Below are positions 1 through 8,406 of a stretch of 64,000 nt of DNA, in pieces. The stretch spans positions 4,154,001 to 4,218,000 of the forward strand of contig NZ_CP151726.1 in the NCBI RefSeq assembly GCF_038443385.1, in the 5' to 3' direction. Within the stretch, counting starts at the first letter, position 1. Each line of letters begins with the position of its first letter. The position numbers were made by a program, and so were the translations under genes. The notes beneath the pieces were generated by a model. The model worked only from the letters and a program-made list of their open reading frames with translations, ran no database searches and was not told where the DNA came from. This DNA comes from Stieleria varia (GTDB taxonomy: Bacteria; Planctomycetota; Planctomycetia; Pirellulales; Pirellulaceae).

Positions 1-469
1 CCAGTCCAGACGCGCTCTTGATGTGGTCACCCGCCAAAACACCCAAACCACCACTGTAAATTGGGACGGATTCATGGATCCCAAACTCGGCCGAAAAATA
101 CGCCACGGGTTTGGCACCCAATACGTCGGCGTTGGTCGCCGCCCAAGTGTGAGTGTTGGCCAAGTACTCCTGCAGCCGCCGGTACGCGTAGTTGATGCGA
201 CTGTGCAGAACAAGTTCACTGGCGCGATCGGCAAGCCGCTCAGGACTCATTTCACGCAGCAATGCCACCGGGTTATGATCCAGTTGTCGCCATCGAATCG
301 GATCAATGTCGCGAAACAACTGATCACACTCCGGATGCCAACTCCACCAAAGATTGTTTGCCACCGCACAGAGCTTGCCGTACAAATCGTCTGCATGTTC
401 GGCTTCATGGCCTGGCGGCAACAAAGGAGACGTGGGGGACACAGCGTGAGGAAGTTCCGTTCGACTCAT
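1..469 (-). CDS. glgP: alpha-glucan (glycogen) phosphorylase, N-terminal part, cut by window edge
   Basis: Reading the minus strand from the ATG at 469 gives about 156 residues with no stop before the window edge. The protein begins [10 protein letters not shown]. From about residue 30 it carries the '[20 protein letters not shown]' block and then '[20 protein letters not shown]' and 'VLAGDH', the signature of the DUF3417 N-terminal domain and start of the catalytic domain of GlgP-type alpha-glucan phosphorylases. The family releases glucose-1-phosphate from glycogen or maltodextrin using phosphate and pyridoxal phosphate, in the cytoplasm. The PLP-lysine region lies outside the window. The plus-strand reading frame here is only a shadow. 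Confidence 0.85.
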   Translation of the reverse strand, partial: MSRTELPHAVSPTSPLLPPGHEAEHADDLYGKLCAVANNLWWSWHPECDQLFRDIDPIRWRQLDHNPVALLREMSPERLADRASELVLHSRINYAYRRLQEYLANTHTWAATNADVLGAKPVAYFSAEFGIHESVPIYSGGLGVLAGDHIKSASGL

Positions 470-808
470 GGGTACAGCGTGGGAATGGAGTCACTGAACA
501 ACTCTGCGGACATCAACCGGCGATCGTCCGCGGTCCATCACTTGATTTGAAGCGAAAGAAGCCCCCATTGCGACGGGTGAACGATCAGATACGTGAATTT
601 CGCGATTCATAACTGAATCCACGATGGCAATCGAATGACGGTAGGATGGCCGCTCATCCCTGTATACGCAACACGACTGAATCAGCAGTCTCAGTTCCTT
701 GGGGGAGGTGGCGGCAAACCATGATAGGCTCGAAACGAGTATCGTTTGATTCCGTCAACACCACACTACCACCTGTTCAAACCACCCAGATTGACAAGCA
801 TTTGCGTC
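470..808. other. intergenic region with an R1 repeat fragment
   Basis: This divergent intergenic stretch separates the phosphorylase and the acyl-CoA dehydrogenase-like gene. I see no gene. A short piece around 688-716 contains 'ttccttgggggaggtg', which matches one arm of the R1 repeat hairpin found in full at 2025-2207 and 6356-7345. The promoters of both genes must lie here, but I cannot place -35/-10 boxes with confidence. Confidence 0.5.
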
Positions 809-1936
809 ATGTCGCACGAATCACCATTGCCAAACGATGTGCCTGAGCAGCCCACTGGCGAGATTGCCTCAGACGATTGTTCCTCCGACGCACACATTGC
901 GACGTTGTGTCAACAGCTCAAGCAGAGTGCGGCGCGTCATCGCGGTGTTGCCGATTGGCCATGGACTTCACTGTCAATGTGCGCACGTAAAGGCGTCTGC
1001 CGCTGGTTCTTGCCAACCGATCAAGGAGGACTTGGGTACAACGCTGTGGAGCAAACGCTCGGCTACCTGCGGCTTGCCCAAGCTGACTTGGTGACGACAT
1101 TTGTGATCACGCAGTGGGTGGGAGCGATCAAGCGAATCGCTGGGAGTGAGAACCGGTTTGCGAGCGATCGCTGGTTGCCATCGTTGCTCGCAGGCAATCA
1201 ATTTGCAACGGTCGGCATCAGCCATCTGACGACCAGCGGACGCCATCTGGACCAGCCACCGATGCGTGTCGAAATGCACAGTTCCTCCGTCGTGCTCTCC
1301 GGCGTCGTTCCTTGGGTGACCGGCGCGGCGTACGCGGATCTGATTGTGGTGGGTGCCGTGACCGGTGACGGCGAGCAAGTCCTCGTTGCGGTCCCCACCA
1401 ACCTGGCGGGCGTCTCTGCGGGACAGGGTGCCGAACTGATTGCGTTGTCCGCGAGCTGCACGGACAAAGTACGGTTCAACCAAGTGAACGTCGATCGACG
1501 CTACGTACTGGCCGGCCCGATCGACAACGTCTTGTCGTCCGGCTCCGGAGGCACCGCGGGCGGATTACAGACGTCCACGTTGGCGCTCGGCTTGGCCTAC
1601 GCCGCCTTGGAATACTTGCAAGAGGAGTCGATGCGACGCCAGGACCTTGTCCAGCCGACCAGCCAATTGACTAAGGAAGCCAACGAGTTGAAATTTCAGT
1701 TGCTCGCCGCGGTCGCGGGCGAAACCCAATGTGACGCGGGGCAGCTTCGCGGTTCGGCCAATAGCCTCGTGATGCGTGCGACCCAAGCAGCGATGATGGC
1801 GGCCAAGGGAGCGGGTTTTGTGGAGGGGCATCCCGTGGGCCGTTGGTGTCGTCAAGCTTTGTTTTTTCTCGTCTGGAGTTGTCCACAACCGGTCGCCCAA
1901 GCCCACCTGTGTGAGCTTGCCCGGATCGCCCAGTGA
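809..1936 (+). CDS. acyl-CoA dehydrogenase-like flavoprotein
   Basis: The product of 375 residues resembles the acyl-CoA dehydrogenase superfamily. Near residue 60-70 is 'FLPTDQGGLGYNAVEQTLGY', like the N-terminal helical domain ('P...GG.G'). The middle has 'ATVGISHLTTSGRH' and 'VPWVTGAAYADLIVVGAV', typical of the beta-barrel domain that binds flavin and acyl chain. A C-terminal helical part follows ('LALGLAYAALEYLQEES'). I chose the ATG at 809 because the residues before it look like non-coding sequence. Substrate is unknown; the usual catalytic glutamate is not obvious, so it could be an acyl-CoA dehydrogenase relative with another role. It stands alone, with an R1 repeat downstream. Confidence 0.7.
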   Translation: MSHESPLPNDVPEQPTGEIASDDCSSDAHIATLCQQLKQSAARHRGVADWPWTSLSMCARKGVCRWFLPTDQGGLGYNAVEQTLGYLRLAQADLVTTFVITQWVGAIKRIAGSENRFASDRWLPSLLAGNQFATVGISHLTTSGRHLDQPPMRVEMHSSSVVLSGVVPWVTGAAYADLIVVGAVTGDGEQVLVAVPTNLAGVSAGQGAELIALSASCTDKVRFNQVNVDRRYVLAGPIDNVLSSGSGGTAGGLQTSTLALGLAYAALEYLQEESMRRQDLVQPTSQLTKEANELKFQLLAAVAGETQCDAGQLRGSANSLVMRATQAAMMAAKGAGFVEGHPVGRWCRQALFFLVWSCPQPVAQAHLCELARIAQ

Positions 1937-2024
1937 GTGAATCCAGTGAGTGAACCCAGAATGCCATGGCAGGCAACGCTGAGAAGCATTTTGTTTGCTG
2001 AAACGCGGGACATACCAGTACTTT

Positions 2025-2207
2025 CTTGGATTCGTTTTCGACTCGGAGAGTCGAACGACAAATGTCGCTCGACTTTCCAAGTCGATAGCGTGCCCCGCCA
2101 TACGTTTTGCTGATCCCATACGATGACCTGCGCAGACAAGCCCCCTCCCTCGCATTCGCCTTAACAGCTCTGCTTGACCTCCCCCAAGTTCCTTGGGGGA
2201 GGTGACA
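2025..2207 (-). repeat. R1 repeat, single copy in reverse orientation
   Basis: This stretch is a diverged, inverted copy of the 209-bp unit that is tandemly repeated at 6356-7345. Shared landmarks are the 'cctcccccaag'/'cttgggggagg' hairpin at the right end (about 2178-2203), the 'ctccctcgcattcgcc' block, the 'gcgtgccccgc' block and the 'cgactttccaagtcg' arm at the left. It lies between two genes transcribed in the same direction. Confidence 0.85.
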
Positions 2208-2305
2208 GTGGAAATGAAATGGCATAGAAAAACGCAGACACATTGAGTCGCAACTACGATTGAATAGCCGAGCATTTGCCCTTACCCAACCTCCAAAGAA
2301 CAATC

Positions 2306-3235
2306 ATGTCCATCATCCGCGTCTTTGCAGCCAGTTGTGCCCTCGCCAGCTTACTTTTTATCCATCCTGCCAATGCTGCAGGAAACGATGACACAGCAAT
2401 CGACAATACAACAAACAGCGACACAACAAACGAATCGGCGATCCGCACACTGCAAGTCGTCTCATACAACATCCGATTGGCCACCAAAGCCGACGGCGAA
2501 GATTACTGGCCGCATCGATCGGACGCTGTCAGCGAGTTCATTGCGAAATGGGACGTCATCGGATTGCAGGAAGTCACACCGGAGCAATTCGATGATCTGC
2601 GCGAGCAACTCGGCGGCGATTTTGATTCCTACGGTCTGGGACGCGAGGACGGCGTCAGCAAAGGAGAACACGCGGCGGTGTTCTATCGTCGCGACAGAGT
2701 CAAAGCGTTGGACACGTCGACATTCTGGCTTTGCGAAACCCCCGACAAACCCGGTGTGCTGGGCTGGGACGCCGTGTGCGCTCGGACGGTTTCCTGGTTG
2801 AGACTGCAGGACATTTCGTCCGGCACGGAGTTCGTATTCGCGAACACGCATTTTGATCATCGTGGCTCAACGGCTCGGCTGGAAAGTGCAAACATGGTGT
2901 CCAAACGTGTGGGCCAACTACCCGAGAACACTCCATTCATTTTGCTCGGCGATTTCAACTGCCGCCCAGACTCAGAGCCGTACAAGGCATTGGTTGCCGC
3001 CGGGCTTGCGGACGCACGTTCGGCCGCTGTCGTTAAATTGCCCGGACCGAACAGTACCTGGAACGGTTTCAAAGCGATCGCGCCGGGGCAGACCATCGAC
3101 CACGCGTTCGTGAGCGGGCCGGTCACCGTGACGGAATTTCAGATTCACGATCCCAAGACAGCGGCTGGACGCTTTGCCAGCGACCACCTGCCCATCCGTC
3201 TTGCGATTCGCTGGGACCACCTGGGTAAACCGTAG
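2306..3235 (+). CDS. secreted endonuclease/exonuclease/phosphatase family protein
   Basis: The protein of 309 residues starts with a Sec signal peptide (MSIIRVFAASCALASLLFI..ANAA). The mature part shows the DNase I/EEP fold motifs in order: 'SYNIRLATK' (metal-binding Asn), 'DVIGLQEV' (catalytic Glu), 'NTHFDHRG' (His), 'LLGDFNC' (Asp/Asn) and the C-terminal 'FASDHLPI' (Asp-His pair). These enzymes hydrolyse phosphodiesters using a divalent metal; exported versions may act on nucleic acids, phosphoinositides or sugar phosphates. The ATG at 2306 is chosen because it starts the signal peptide directly. Substrate cannot be told from sequence. Confidence 0.88.
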   Translation: MSIIRVFAASCALASLLFIHPANAAGNDDTAIDNTTNSDTTNESAIRTLQVVSYNIRLATKADGEDYWPHRSDAVSEFIAKWDVIGLQEVTPEQFDDLREQLGGDFDSYGLGREDGVSKGEHAAVFYRRDRVKALDTSTFWLCETPDKPGVLGWDAVCARTVSWLRLQDISSGTEFVFANTHFDHRGSTARLESANMVSKRVGQLPENTPFILLGDFNCRPDSEPYKALVAAGLADARSAAVVKLPGPNSTWNGFKAIAPGQTIDHAFVSGPVTVTEFQIHDPKTAAGRFASDHLPIRLAIRWDHLGKP

Positions 3236-3384
3236 CGGTTCCTGGGCACCAAGCGTTTTGCGGCGGTCGCGTCACCTCGTACTGTCGCATGGCCTATTGA
3301 GAAACCGACAAACTCTTCGGGGCTCTCAGTCGATAACGACACGACGGATTCTGTTTGTCGCCTCCTATCCAAATGAGATCTCTT

Positions 3385-4560
3385 ATGCCATTCCTGCGCG
3401 GTAGCCTTGGGTTTGAACGATTCAGCGTCACCGGATTTGACGCTGACGCTTTCGGGGACGAACACATCGAAATCTTGGCCCAGCATGCCGCGGGAAAGTT
3501 TCAAACGGCCAACACCGAAAACGTTCACGTCGGATTCTTGGGCGGCGAACACTTGTTCGATCAAGATTTCTCGCTCGAAAAGAATGTGATCAACAACGCG
3601 CTTCACTGCTCCGTCCGTATCGACACGAACAAGATTCCCGCAGCGATTCGCGCCGCGTGGATGCAAATGGAACTTGCCGGAATGGCAAAGGATAGCGAGG
3701 ACGGGACGGTCACCAAAGCACAACGCAAGGAAGCCAAGGAAGCAGTCGAGCAGCGTTGTGAAGTCGAGGCGGAATCTGGCAAGTATCGAAAGATGCAGTA
3801 CTTTCCCTTTCTCTGGGATTTCGATCAAGAACTCCTGTACTTCGGCGGCAGCGTCGGAAACGCCAGCGGTCTCTGCATGGACTTGCTGGAAAGCAGTTTC
3901 GGCGTCGAACTGCGTCACATCGGCGCCGGCACCGTCGCGCAAAACTGGGCGGTCGACGCAGACCGATACGCGGAAGTCGACGACTTGTTGCCCATCAGCT
4001 TCGTTTCACAGTTCGTTCAAGGAAGCCATACTTGGGCGAACGAGCACTCGCAAGCTCCCGACTTTCTCGGTAACGAGTTTCTGATGTGGCTCTGGTGGTA
4101 CCTTGAAAACGAAAGCGACACCATCAAACTGGCCGACGAATCGGAAGTCACCGTGATGCTCAACAAGACACTCGCCCTGGAGTGCCCCAACGCAGAGTCC
4201 GGTAAAGAATCGATCACTGCGGAGTGCCCCACCAAGCTGCCCGAAGCCTTGCAGGCCATTCGCAGTGGCAAGCTGCCTCGCAAGACCGGGATGACGATGA
4301 TCAGCGATGGACGTCAGTTCGATTTGACTTTGCAAGCTGAGCGTTTTGCAATCAGCGGTGCAAAGATCCACTTGGACGACGATGAGGAGTTCACCGACGA
4401 AGATCGCATTGATGCGATCCGCTTGCTGAGCCAGTCCACCGACATGCTGTTTCACGTATTCTGTGATCTGCGATCAGGAAAACAGTGGAAAGGCATCGAG
4501 AAAAAGATCAGCAAATGGATCGCCGTCGCCGAGCCGCAAGGCCAAAAAGCGGCCGCGTGA
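3385..4560 (+). CDS. RdgC-like recombination-associated protein
   Basis: This 391-residue protein has no signal peptide or membrane segment. The 'GNEFLMWLWWYLENES' segment (about residue 225-240) matches the 'FL.WLW' signature of RdgC, a ring-shaped DNA-binding protein that in Proteobacteria limits RecA action, and the N-terminal 'MPFLRGSLGFERF' and central 'FDQELLYFGG' layout fits the family. A charged insert near residue 100-135 ('KAQRKEAKEAVEQR') may be a coiled helix. The ATG at 3385 has 'gaga' 8-9 bases upstream, better than the ATG at 3373. Homology is judged by eye from a few motifs, so function is tentative. Confidence 0.55.
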   Translation: MPFLRGSLGFERFSVTGFDADAFGDEHIEILAQHAAGKFQTANTENVHVGFLGGEHLFDQDFSLEKNVINNALHCSVRIDTNKIPAAIRAAWMQMELAGMAKDSEDGTVTKAQRKEAKEAVEQRCEVEAESGKYRKMQYFPFLWDFDQELLYFGGSVGNASGLCMDLLESSFGVELRHIGAGTVAQNWAVDADRYAEVDDLLPISFVSQFVQGSHTWANEHSQAPDFLGNEFLMWLWWYLENESDTIKLADESEVTVMLNKTLALECPNAESGKESITAECPTKLPEALQAIRSGKLPRKTGMTMISDGRQFDLTLQAERFAISGAKIHLDDDEEFTDEDRIDAIRLLSQSTDMLFHVFCDLRSGKQWKGIEKKISKWIAVAEPQGQKAAA

Positions 4561-4967
4561 CGTCGCCGGCGGGGCTAGCCAGGAATATTCACGCAACTCA
4601 CTACAGTTATCGCAACACGTTTGAGTGAAACGACTTGCGCGGATTGGCAGGAAAATAGCCTGCGCAGATCAGCCGGAACGCGATAGCGTCCGGTTCTTGC
4701 ACCTCAACTCGAAATCCGGACGCTTTTAAGAACGTCAAGTTTACGACAGAAGTTTAACGCCTCATTGTAGGGGCACCATCGTATGCTCCAATGGCGTGAA
4801 AACGGCCGGAATTCATGCCTGGAACCGGCGGGATGATTGCCGATCAGGGCAAAGGAAACGATACTTGGGGAAATGCAGCGCAGGTCCAAATGGCCCTCCG
4901 CTGAGATCACGCCGCCGTGATCCTGCTGCTGTGATCCCGCCCCACCCGTTTCCTCATGGGACAAACC
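4561..4967. repeat. intergenic region holding an R2 repeat (about 4573-4735)
   Basis: Positions 4573-4735 carry the R2 element: a 'ctagccaggaatattca' end, a run containing 'cgcaacacgtttgagtgaaac', and the 'gcgatagcgtccggttc' arm paired with 'aatccggacgct'. Related copies are at 6270-6350, 11960-12070, 20900-21045, 40405-40560 and 45884-46062. The rest of the interval, up to the PQQ gene, shows no gene. Confidence 0.7.
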
Positions 4968-6239
4968 ATGCCATCCATTGAACGCTTTGCCGTTTTGCTA
5001 AGCCTCGCCGCTCTTCTTGCCACGTCAGCTTTCGCCGATGACAACTGGCCCACCTTTCGCGGTGCGCAACGCACCGGAGTTTCAACCGATACCGGGCTGC
5101 TGAACAGCTGGCCCAAGGGCGGCCCGGAACTGATCTGGACGGCGACGGGTGCCGGCCGTGGTTACTCCAGCGTCGCAATCGACGATGGAAAACTTTACAC
5201 AATCGGTGACGCTCCATCGACCGCCAGCGATGACGATGAATACCTTGTTTGCTTTGACGTCAAATCCGGTCAGCAGCTTTGGAAGAGCAAGACCGGTGCA
5301 CCTTGGACCAGCGGCCAAGAATCTTGGCAAAGCTCTCGTAGCACGCCAACCGTCGACGGCGACCATGTCTATGTGCTGACCGCCCACGGTGATCTGATCA
5401 AGTTCACGACCTCGGGTGATGAAGTCTGGCGAAAGAACTTGAAGGACGACTTCGCTGGCAAGAAAGCAGACGGATGGGGGTACAGTGAATCGGTTCTGAT
5501 CGATGGTGACAAACTGGTTTGTACTCCAGGCGGCGAAACCAACACGATGGTTGCACTGAACAAGAATACCGGTGAAACGATCTGGTCAACTTCGCGCCCG
5601 GAGGATCGAGGTGCCGGACACGCATCGATCGTCATCTCCAACGTCGGCGGCACTCGCGTCTATGTCCAGACCACCGGCTCGGGAGCGATGGGTGTGCGAG
5701 CTGATGACGGCAAGCTGCTCTGGACTTACGACATCAAGAAAACAACCGCTGTGATCCCGACACCGATTGTGAAGGACGACTTGGTGTTCTTCTCCGCAGG
5801 CTATGGCACCGGCGGTACGCTCGTCAAACAAGTGCCCACGTCCGATGGCGTTGATGCCCAAGAAATTTATCCCACGACTCCCGATCTGGGAAACAAGCAC
5901 GGCGGAATCGTCTTGGTCGGCAACTATCTTTACGGCGACTCCGACGATCGCGGCATCCCCTTCTGTGCCGACCTGATGACCGGCGAAATCAAATGGAAAT
6001 CTCGTGGCGCGGGAAAGAAATCCGCCAGCGTGACCGCCGCCGATGGCAACGTCTACGTTCGCTTCAGCAACGGCGTCGTGGCGCTCGTCAAAGCGTCTCC
6101 AGAGGGCTACGAAGAACTTGGCAGCTTCACCACACCGGGCAGCGGCGACCGGCCCAGTTGGTCACACCCCGTAATCTTTGACGGAAAACTGTTCCTTCGC
6201 GAAGGCGACCAGGTGCTCTGCTACAACCTCAAAGGTTAG
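4968..6239 (+). CDS. secreted PQQ-like beta-propeller protein (BamB-like)
   Basis: The 423-residue product begins MPSIERFAVLLSLAALLATSAFA, a clear signal peptide, so it should be periplasmic. The mature protein opens with 'DNWPTFRGAQRTG', a hallmark of planctomycete PQQ-repeat proteins, followed by repeated propeller blades of the 'LVCFDVKSGQQLWK', 'MVALNKNTGETIW' and 'LMTGEIKWKSRG' type, where W ends a strand. Proteins of this fold include BamB and quinoprotein dehydrogenases; no dehydrogenase-specific calcium or PQQ-binding signature is evident, so a non-enzymatic propeller is equally possible. ATG 4968 has 'ggga' upstream. Confidence 0.85.
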   Translation: MPSIERFAVLLSLAALLATSAFADDNWPTFRGAQRTGVSTDTGLLNSWPKGGPELIWTATGAGRGYSSVAIDDGKLYTIGDAPSTASDDDEYLVCFDVKSGQQLWKSKTGAPWTSGQESWQSSRSTPTVDGDHVYVLTAHGDLIKFTTSGDEVWRKNLKDDFAGKKADGWGYSESVLIDGDKLVCTPGGETNTMVALNKNTGETIWSTSRPEDRGAGHASIVISNVGGTRVYVQTTGSGAMGVRADDGKLLWTYDIKKTTAVIPTPIVKDDLVFFSAGYGTGGTLVKQVPTSDGVDAQEIYPTTPDLGNKHGGIVLVGNYLYGDSDDRGIPFCADLMTGEIKWKSRGAGKKSASVTAADGNVYVRFSNGVVALVKASPEGYEELGSFTTPGSGDRPSWSHPVIFDGKLFLREGDQVLCYNLKG

Positions 6240-6269
6240 TGGGCGGGTTGATCGAGTCACGACGCGAAT

Positions 6270-6350
6270 GGAAAGACCGTAGCATGGGCTGGTGCAAAAC
6301 AGTCTGCGGAAATCAGCCGCCACGCAATAGCGTCCGGTTCTCACGCCCTG
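6270..6350 (+). repeat. partial R2 repeat at the edge of the R1 array
   Basis: The segment with 'aatcagccgccacgcaatag' and 'cgtccggttctcacgcc' is one arm of the R2 element, cut short where the R1 array begins. This suggests R1 copies expanded into or next to an older R2 copy. Confidence 0.65.
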
Positions 6351-6355
6351 TCCAA

Positions 6356-7345
6356 TGACACCTCTCCCAAGGAACTTGGGGGAGGTCGAGCTTAGCCGTC
6401 CAGGCGAATGCGAGGGAGGGGCCGGTCTGCGCAAGTGAGCGTTTGGGATTGGCAATACGTTTTCCGGGGCACGCTATCGATTTGGAAAATCGAGCGACAA
6501 TTGTCGTTCGACTTTCCAAGTCGAAAACGAACACCATCAAACGCTTTGATCCGCGACTCAAATCTGACACCTCCCCCAAGGAACTTGGGGGAGGTCGAGC
6601 TTAGCCGTCCAGGCGAATGCGAGGGAGGGTGGCGGTCTGCGCAAGTGAGCGTTTGGGATTGGCAATACGTTTTCCGGGGCACGCTATCGATTTGGAAAAT
6701 CGAGCGACAATTGTCGTTCGACTTTCCAAGTCGAAAACGAACACCATCAAACGCTTTGATCCGCGACTCAAATCTGACACCTCCCCCAAGGAACTTGGGG
6801 GAGGTCGAGCTTAGCCGTCCAGGCGAATGCGAGGGAGGGGCCGGTCTGCGCAAGTGAGCGTTTGGGATTGGCAATACGTTTTCCGGGGCACGCTATCGAT
6901 TTGGAAAATCGAGCGACAATTGTCGTTCGACTTTCCAAGTCGAAAACGAACACCATCAAACGCTTTGATCCGCGACTCAAATCTGGCACCTCCCCCAAGG
7001 AACTTGAGGGAGGTCGAGCTTAGCCGTCCAGGCGAATGCGAGGGAGGGTGGCGGTCTGCGCAAGTGAGCGTTTGGGATTGGCATTACGTTTTCCGGGGCA
7101 CGCTATCGATTTGGAAAATCGAGCGACAATTGTCGTTCGACTTTCCAAGTCGAAAACGAACACCATCAAACGCTTTGATCCGCGACGCAAATCTGACACC
7201 TCCCCCAAGGAACTTGGGGGAGGTCGAGCTTAGCCGTCCAGGCGAATGCGAGGGAGGGGCCGGTCTGCGCAAGTGAGCGTTTGGGATTGGCAATACGTTT
7301 TCCGGGGCACGCTATCGATTTGGAAAATCGAGCGACATTCGTTCG
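6356..7345 (+). repeat. R1 tandem array, four full copies plus a truncated fifth, alternating 209 and 210 bp
   Basis: The landmark 'ggaacttggg' recurs at 6371, 6580, 6790, 6999 and 7209, so units are 209, 210, 209 and 210 bp. Copies 1, 3 and 5 carry 'gagggaggggccggtctgc', copies 2 and 4 carry 'gagggagggtggcggtctgc': a higher-order A-B-A-B-A' array. Units are otherwise almost identical. Each unit holds an 11-bp perfect hairpin ('cctcccccaag' gaa 'cttgggggagg') and a longer imperfect palindrome around 'gacaattgtc'. The fifth copy ends inside that palindrome near 7340. The array sits between two convergent genes. Open frames inside it are repeat artefacts. Confidence 0.95.
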
Positions 7346-7387
7346 AAGGCTGTGTCCAGGGCGCACCTTCATCCGAAAACCGCGCAG

Positions 7388-7870
7388 CTATCCGGCATTG
7401 AGCCGCCAGATCGTGAAGTTCAGCACGCTGGCGAAGCTGACCCAGGCGAGATACGGAATCATCAACGAGCCAGCGATTGTTGACCGTTTCAGAAACGCAG
7501 TCGTCGTCGCAACAATCGCCAGCCAAAGGATCAGTATCTCAGCGAACGCCCAACCAGGTTGGTGCAATCCAAAGAAGATCCATGACCAGGCGATATTTAA
7601 TGCCAACTGCAGGACGAACAGTCCGAGAGGTGTTTTCGAGTCCTTGAGCCCATTGGGCAACCAAACGATCCACGCCGCGATCGCCATCATCACATAAAGG
7701 GTCGTCCAGACCGGACCGAACACATAGTCGGGCGGATTCCAAGTCGGCTTCTCGATCGTCTGATACCAGCCCTTGATCTCCGACGTGGTCGCCACGGCAC
7801 CGAGCCCACCTGCGCCGAGACAGACCACCAGAAACACCGCCAGCCCAACCCAACGAACACCCCCCGTCAT
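7388..7870 (-). CDS. tspO: TspO/MBR family tryptophan-rich sensory protein
   Basis: A 160-residue protein with five predicted membrane helices, the usual length for TspO. Family motifs are present: '[19 protein letters not shown]' (residues about 41-59), '[12 protein letters not shown]' and '[20 protein letters not shown]' near the C-terminus. TspO proteins bind porphyrins and cholesterol-like molecules in the membrane and have been linked to stress and tetrapyrrole handling. Transcribed toward the R1 array; no obvious operon partner. Confidence 0.93.
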   Translation of the reverse strand: MTGGVRWVGLAVFLVVCLGAGGLGAVATTSEIKGWYQTIEKPTWNPPDYVFGPVWTTLYVMMAIAAWIVWLPNGLKDSKTPLGLFVLQLALNIAWSWIFFGLHQPGWAFAEILILWLAIVATTTAFLKRSTIAGSLMIPYLAWVSFASVLNFTIWRLNAG

Positions 7871-7991
7871 GTCCTGCTCCCGATCATGCTACGTTCCTCG
7901 CTGCCATAAAAACACTTAACCGTCACTCAACATCCCACCTAACACAGTACGGCATCGAAAAGCCACCAAACACCCTTTCATTCACAGCTCC

Positions 7992-8076
7992 GTAGTGGAT
8001 CTTGTCAAAGATCCCGTCACACACCGGATCTTGAACAAGATCCACTACACACCGGATCTTGAACAAGATCCACTAC
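7992..8076. repeat. R6 palindromic repeat cluster
   Basis: Three half-palindromes of the form 'gtagtggatcttgtcaaag' and 'cttgaacaagatccactac' follow one another. The same unit appears twice at 12098-12168. Each unit can fold on 'gatcttg(t/a)(c/a)aagatc'. The rest of 7871-8107 holds no gene that I can see. Confidence 0.8.
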
Positions 8077-8107
8077 AGACGAATGCCTCAAGACTAAGGG
8101 CTATTCG

Positions 8108-8215
8108 ATGACAATGGTAGTTACCCAACCCCGCATCGGTTGCAAAGATAAAGCTTGCTTGGTGGTTTGCCCCGTCGAGTGTTTTCACACCGCTTCGTCG
8201 CCCATGCCGTCGTAA
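8108..8215 (+). pseudogene. decayed 7Fe/4Fe-4S ferredoxin N-terminus
   Basis: Translation from the ATG at 8108 gives 35 residues: MTMVVTQPRIGCKDKACLVV then CPVECFH and a stop. This lines up with the start of FdxA-type ferredoxins (MxxVVTEPCIxCKxxxCVEVCPVDCFH), but the first cluster cysteine is Arg9 and the protein stops right after the first cysteine cluster, losing the second cluster. It therefore cannot be a working ferredoxin. Its 3' end overlaps the opposite-strand M28 remnant, so two unrelated gene fragments have been joined here. Confidence 0.55.
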
Positions 8216-8382
8216 TATTCGCGAGTGTGAATGTATCCCATCTCAGACTACTGACCTTCGATATAACCAATCATGGCCTGAATCGTCTTGGGCTTGCTCA
8301 AGGCGCGCGGACCGATCAGTCCCGCAAGTCGATCGACATGCAGCCTTAGATTGGTCTCGATAGCTTTTCGATCGATTGTCAT
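8185..8382 (-). pseudogene. decayed M28-type peptidase N-terminus
   Basis: From the ATG at 8382 the minus strand reads 44 residues ('LRLHVDRLAGLIGPRALSKP' then 'TIQAMIGYIEGQ') to a TAG at 8248-8250. The same frame continues 'SEMGYIHTREYYDG' for another 21 codons to a TGA at 8185-8187. This pattern (LR.HV..LAG.IGPR...P..I....YIE..F..MGY...R..Y) resembles the N-terminal region of M28 family aminopeptidase-like proteins. The in-frame stop and the loss of the metal-binding part make it a remnant. Family assignment is by eye only. Confidence 0.45.
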
Positions 8383-8406
8383 TGGAACAGAAAGAAAGGA
8401 TCGCTA

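Noticed and set aside
23-550. 175-codon plus-strand frame at the left window edge
   Set aside because: It is antisense to the alpha-glucan phosphorylase gene, whose family motifs are read on the minus strand.
6392-7293. Several open frames in both strands of the R1 array giving repeated protein blocks such as 'FDLESRTTIVARFSKSIACP'
   Set aside because: They follow the repeat period of 209/210 bp, change frame with every unit and have no homologue; they are repeat artefacts.
6356-7345. R1 tandem array as a CRISPR array
   Set aside because: The repeat unit is about 209 bp with no unique spacers between units, so it is a tandem duplication, not a CRISPR.
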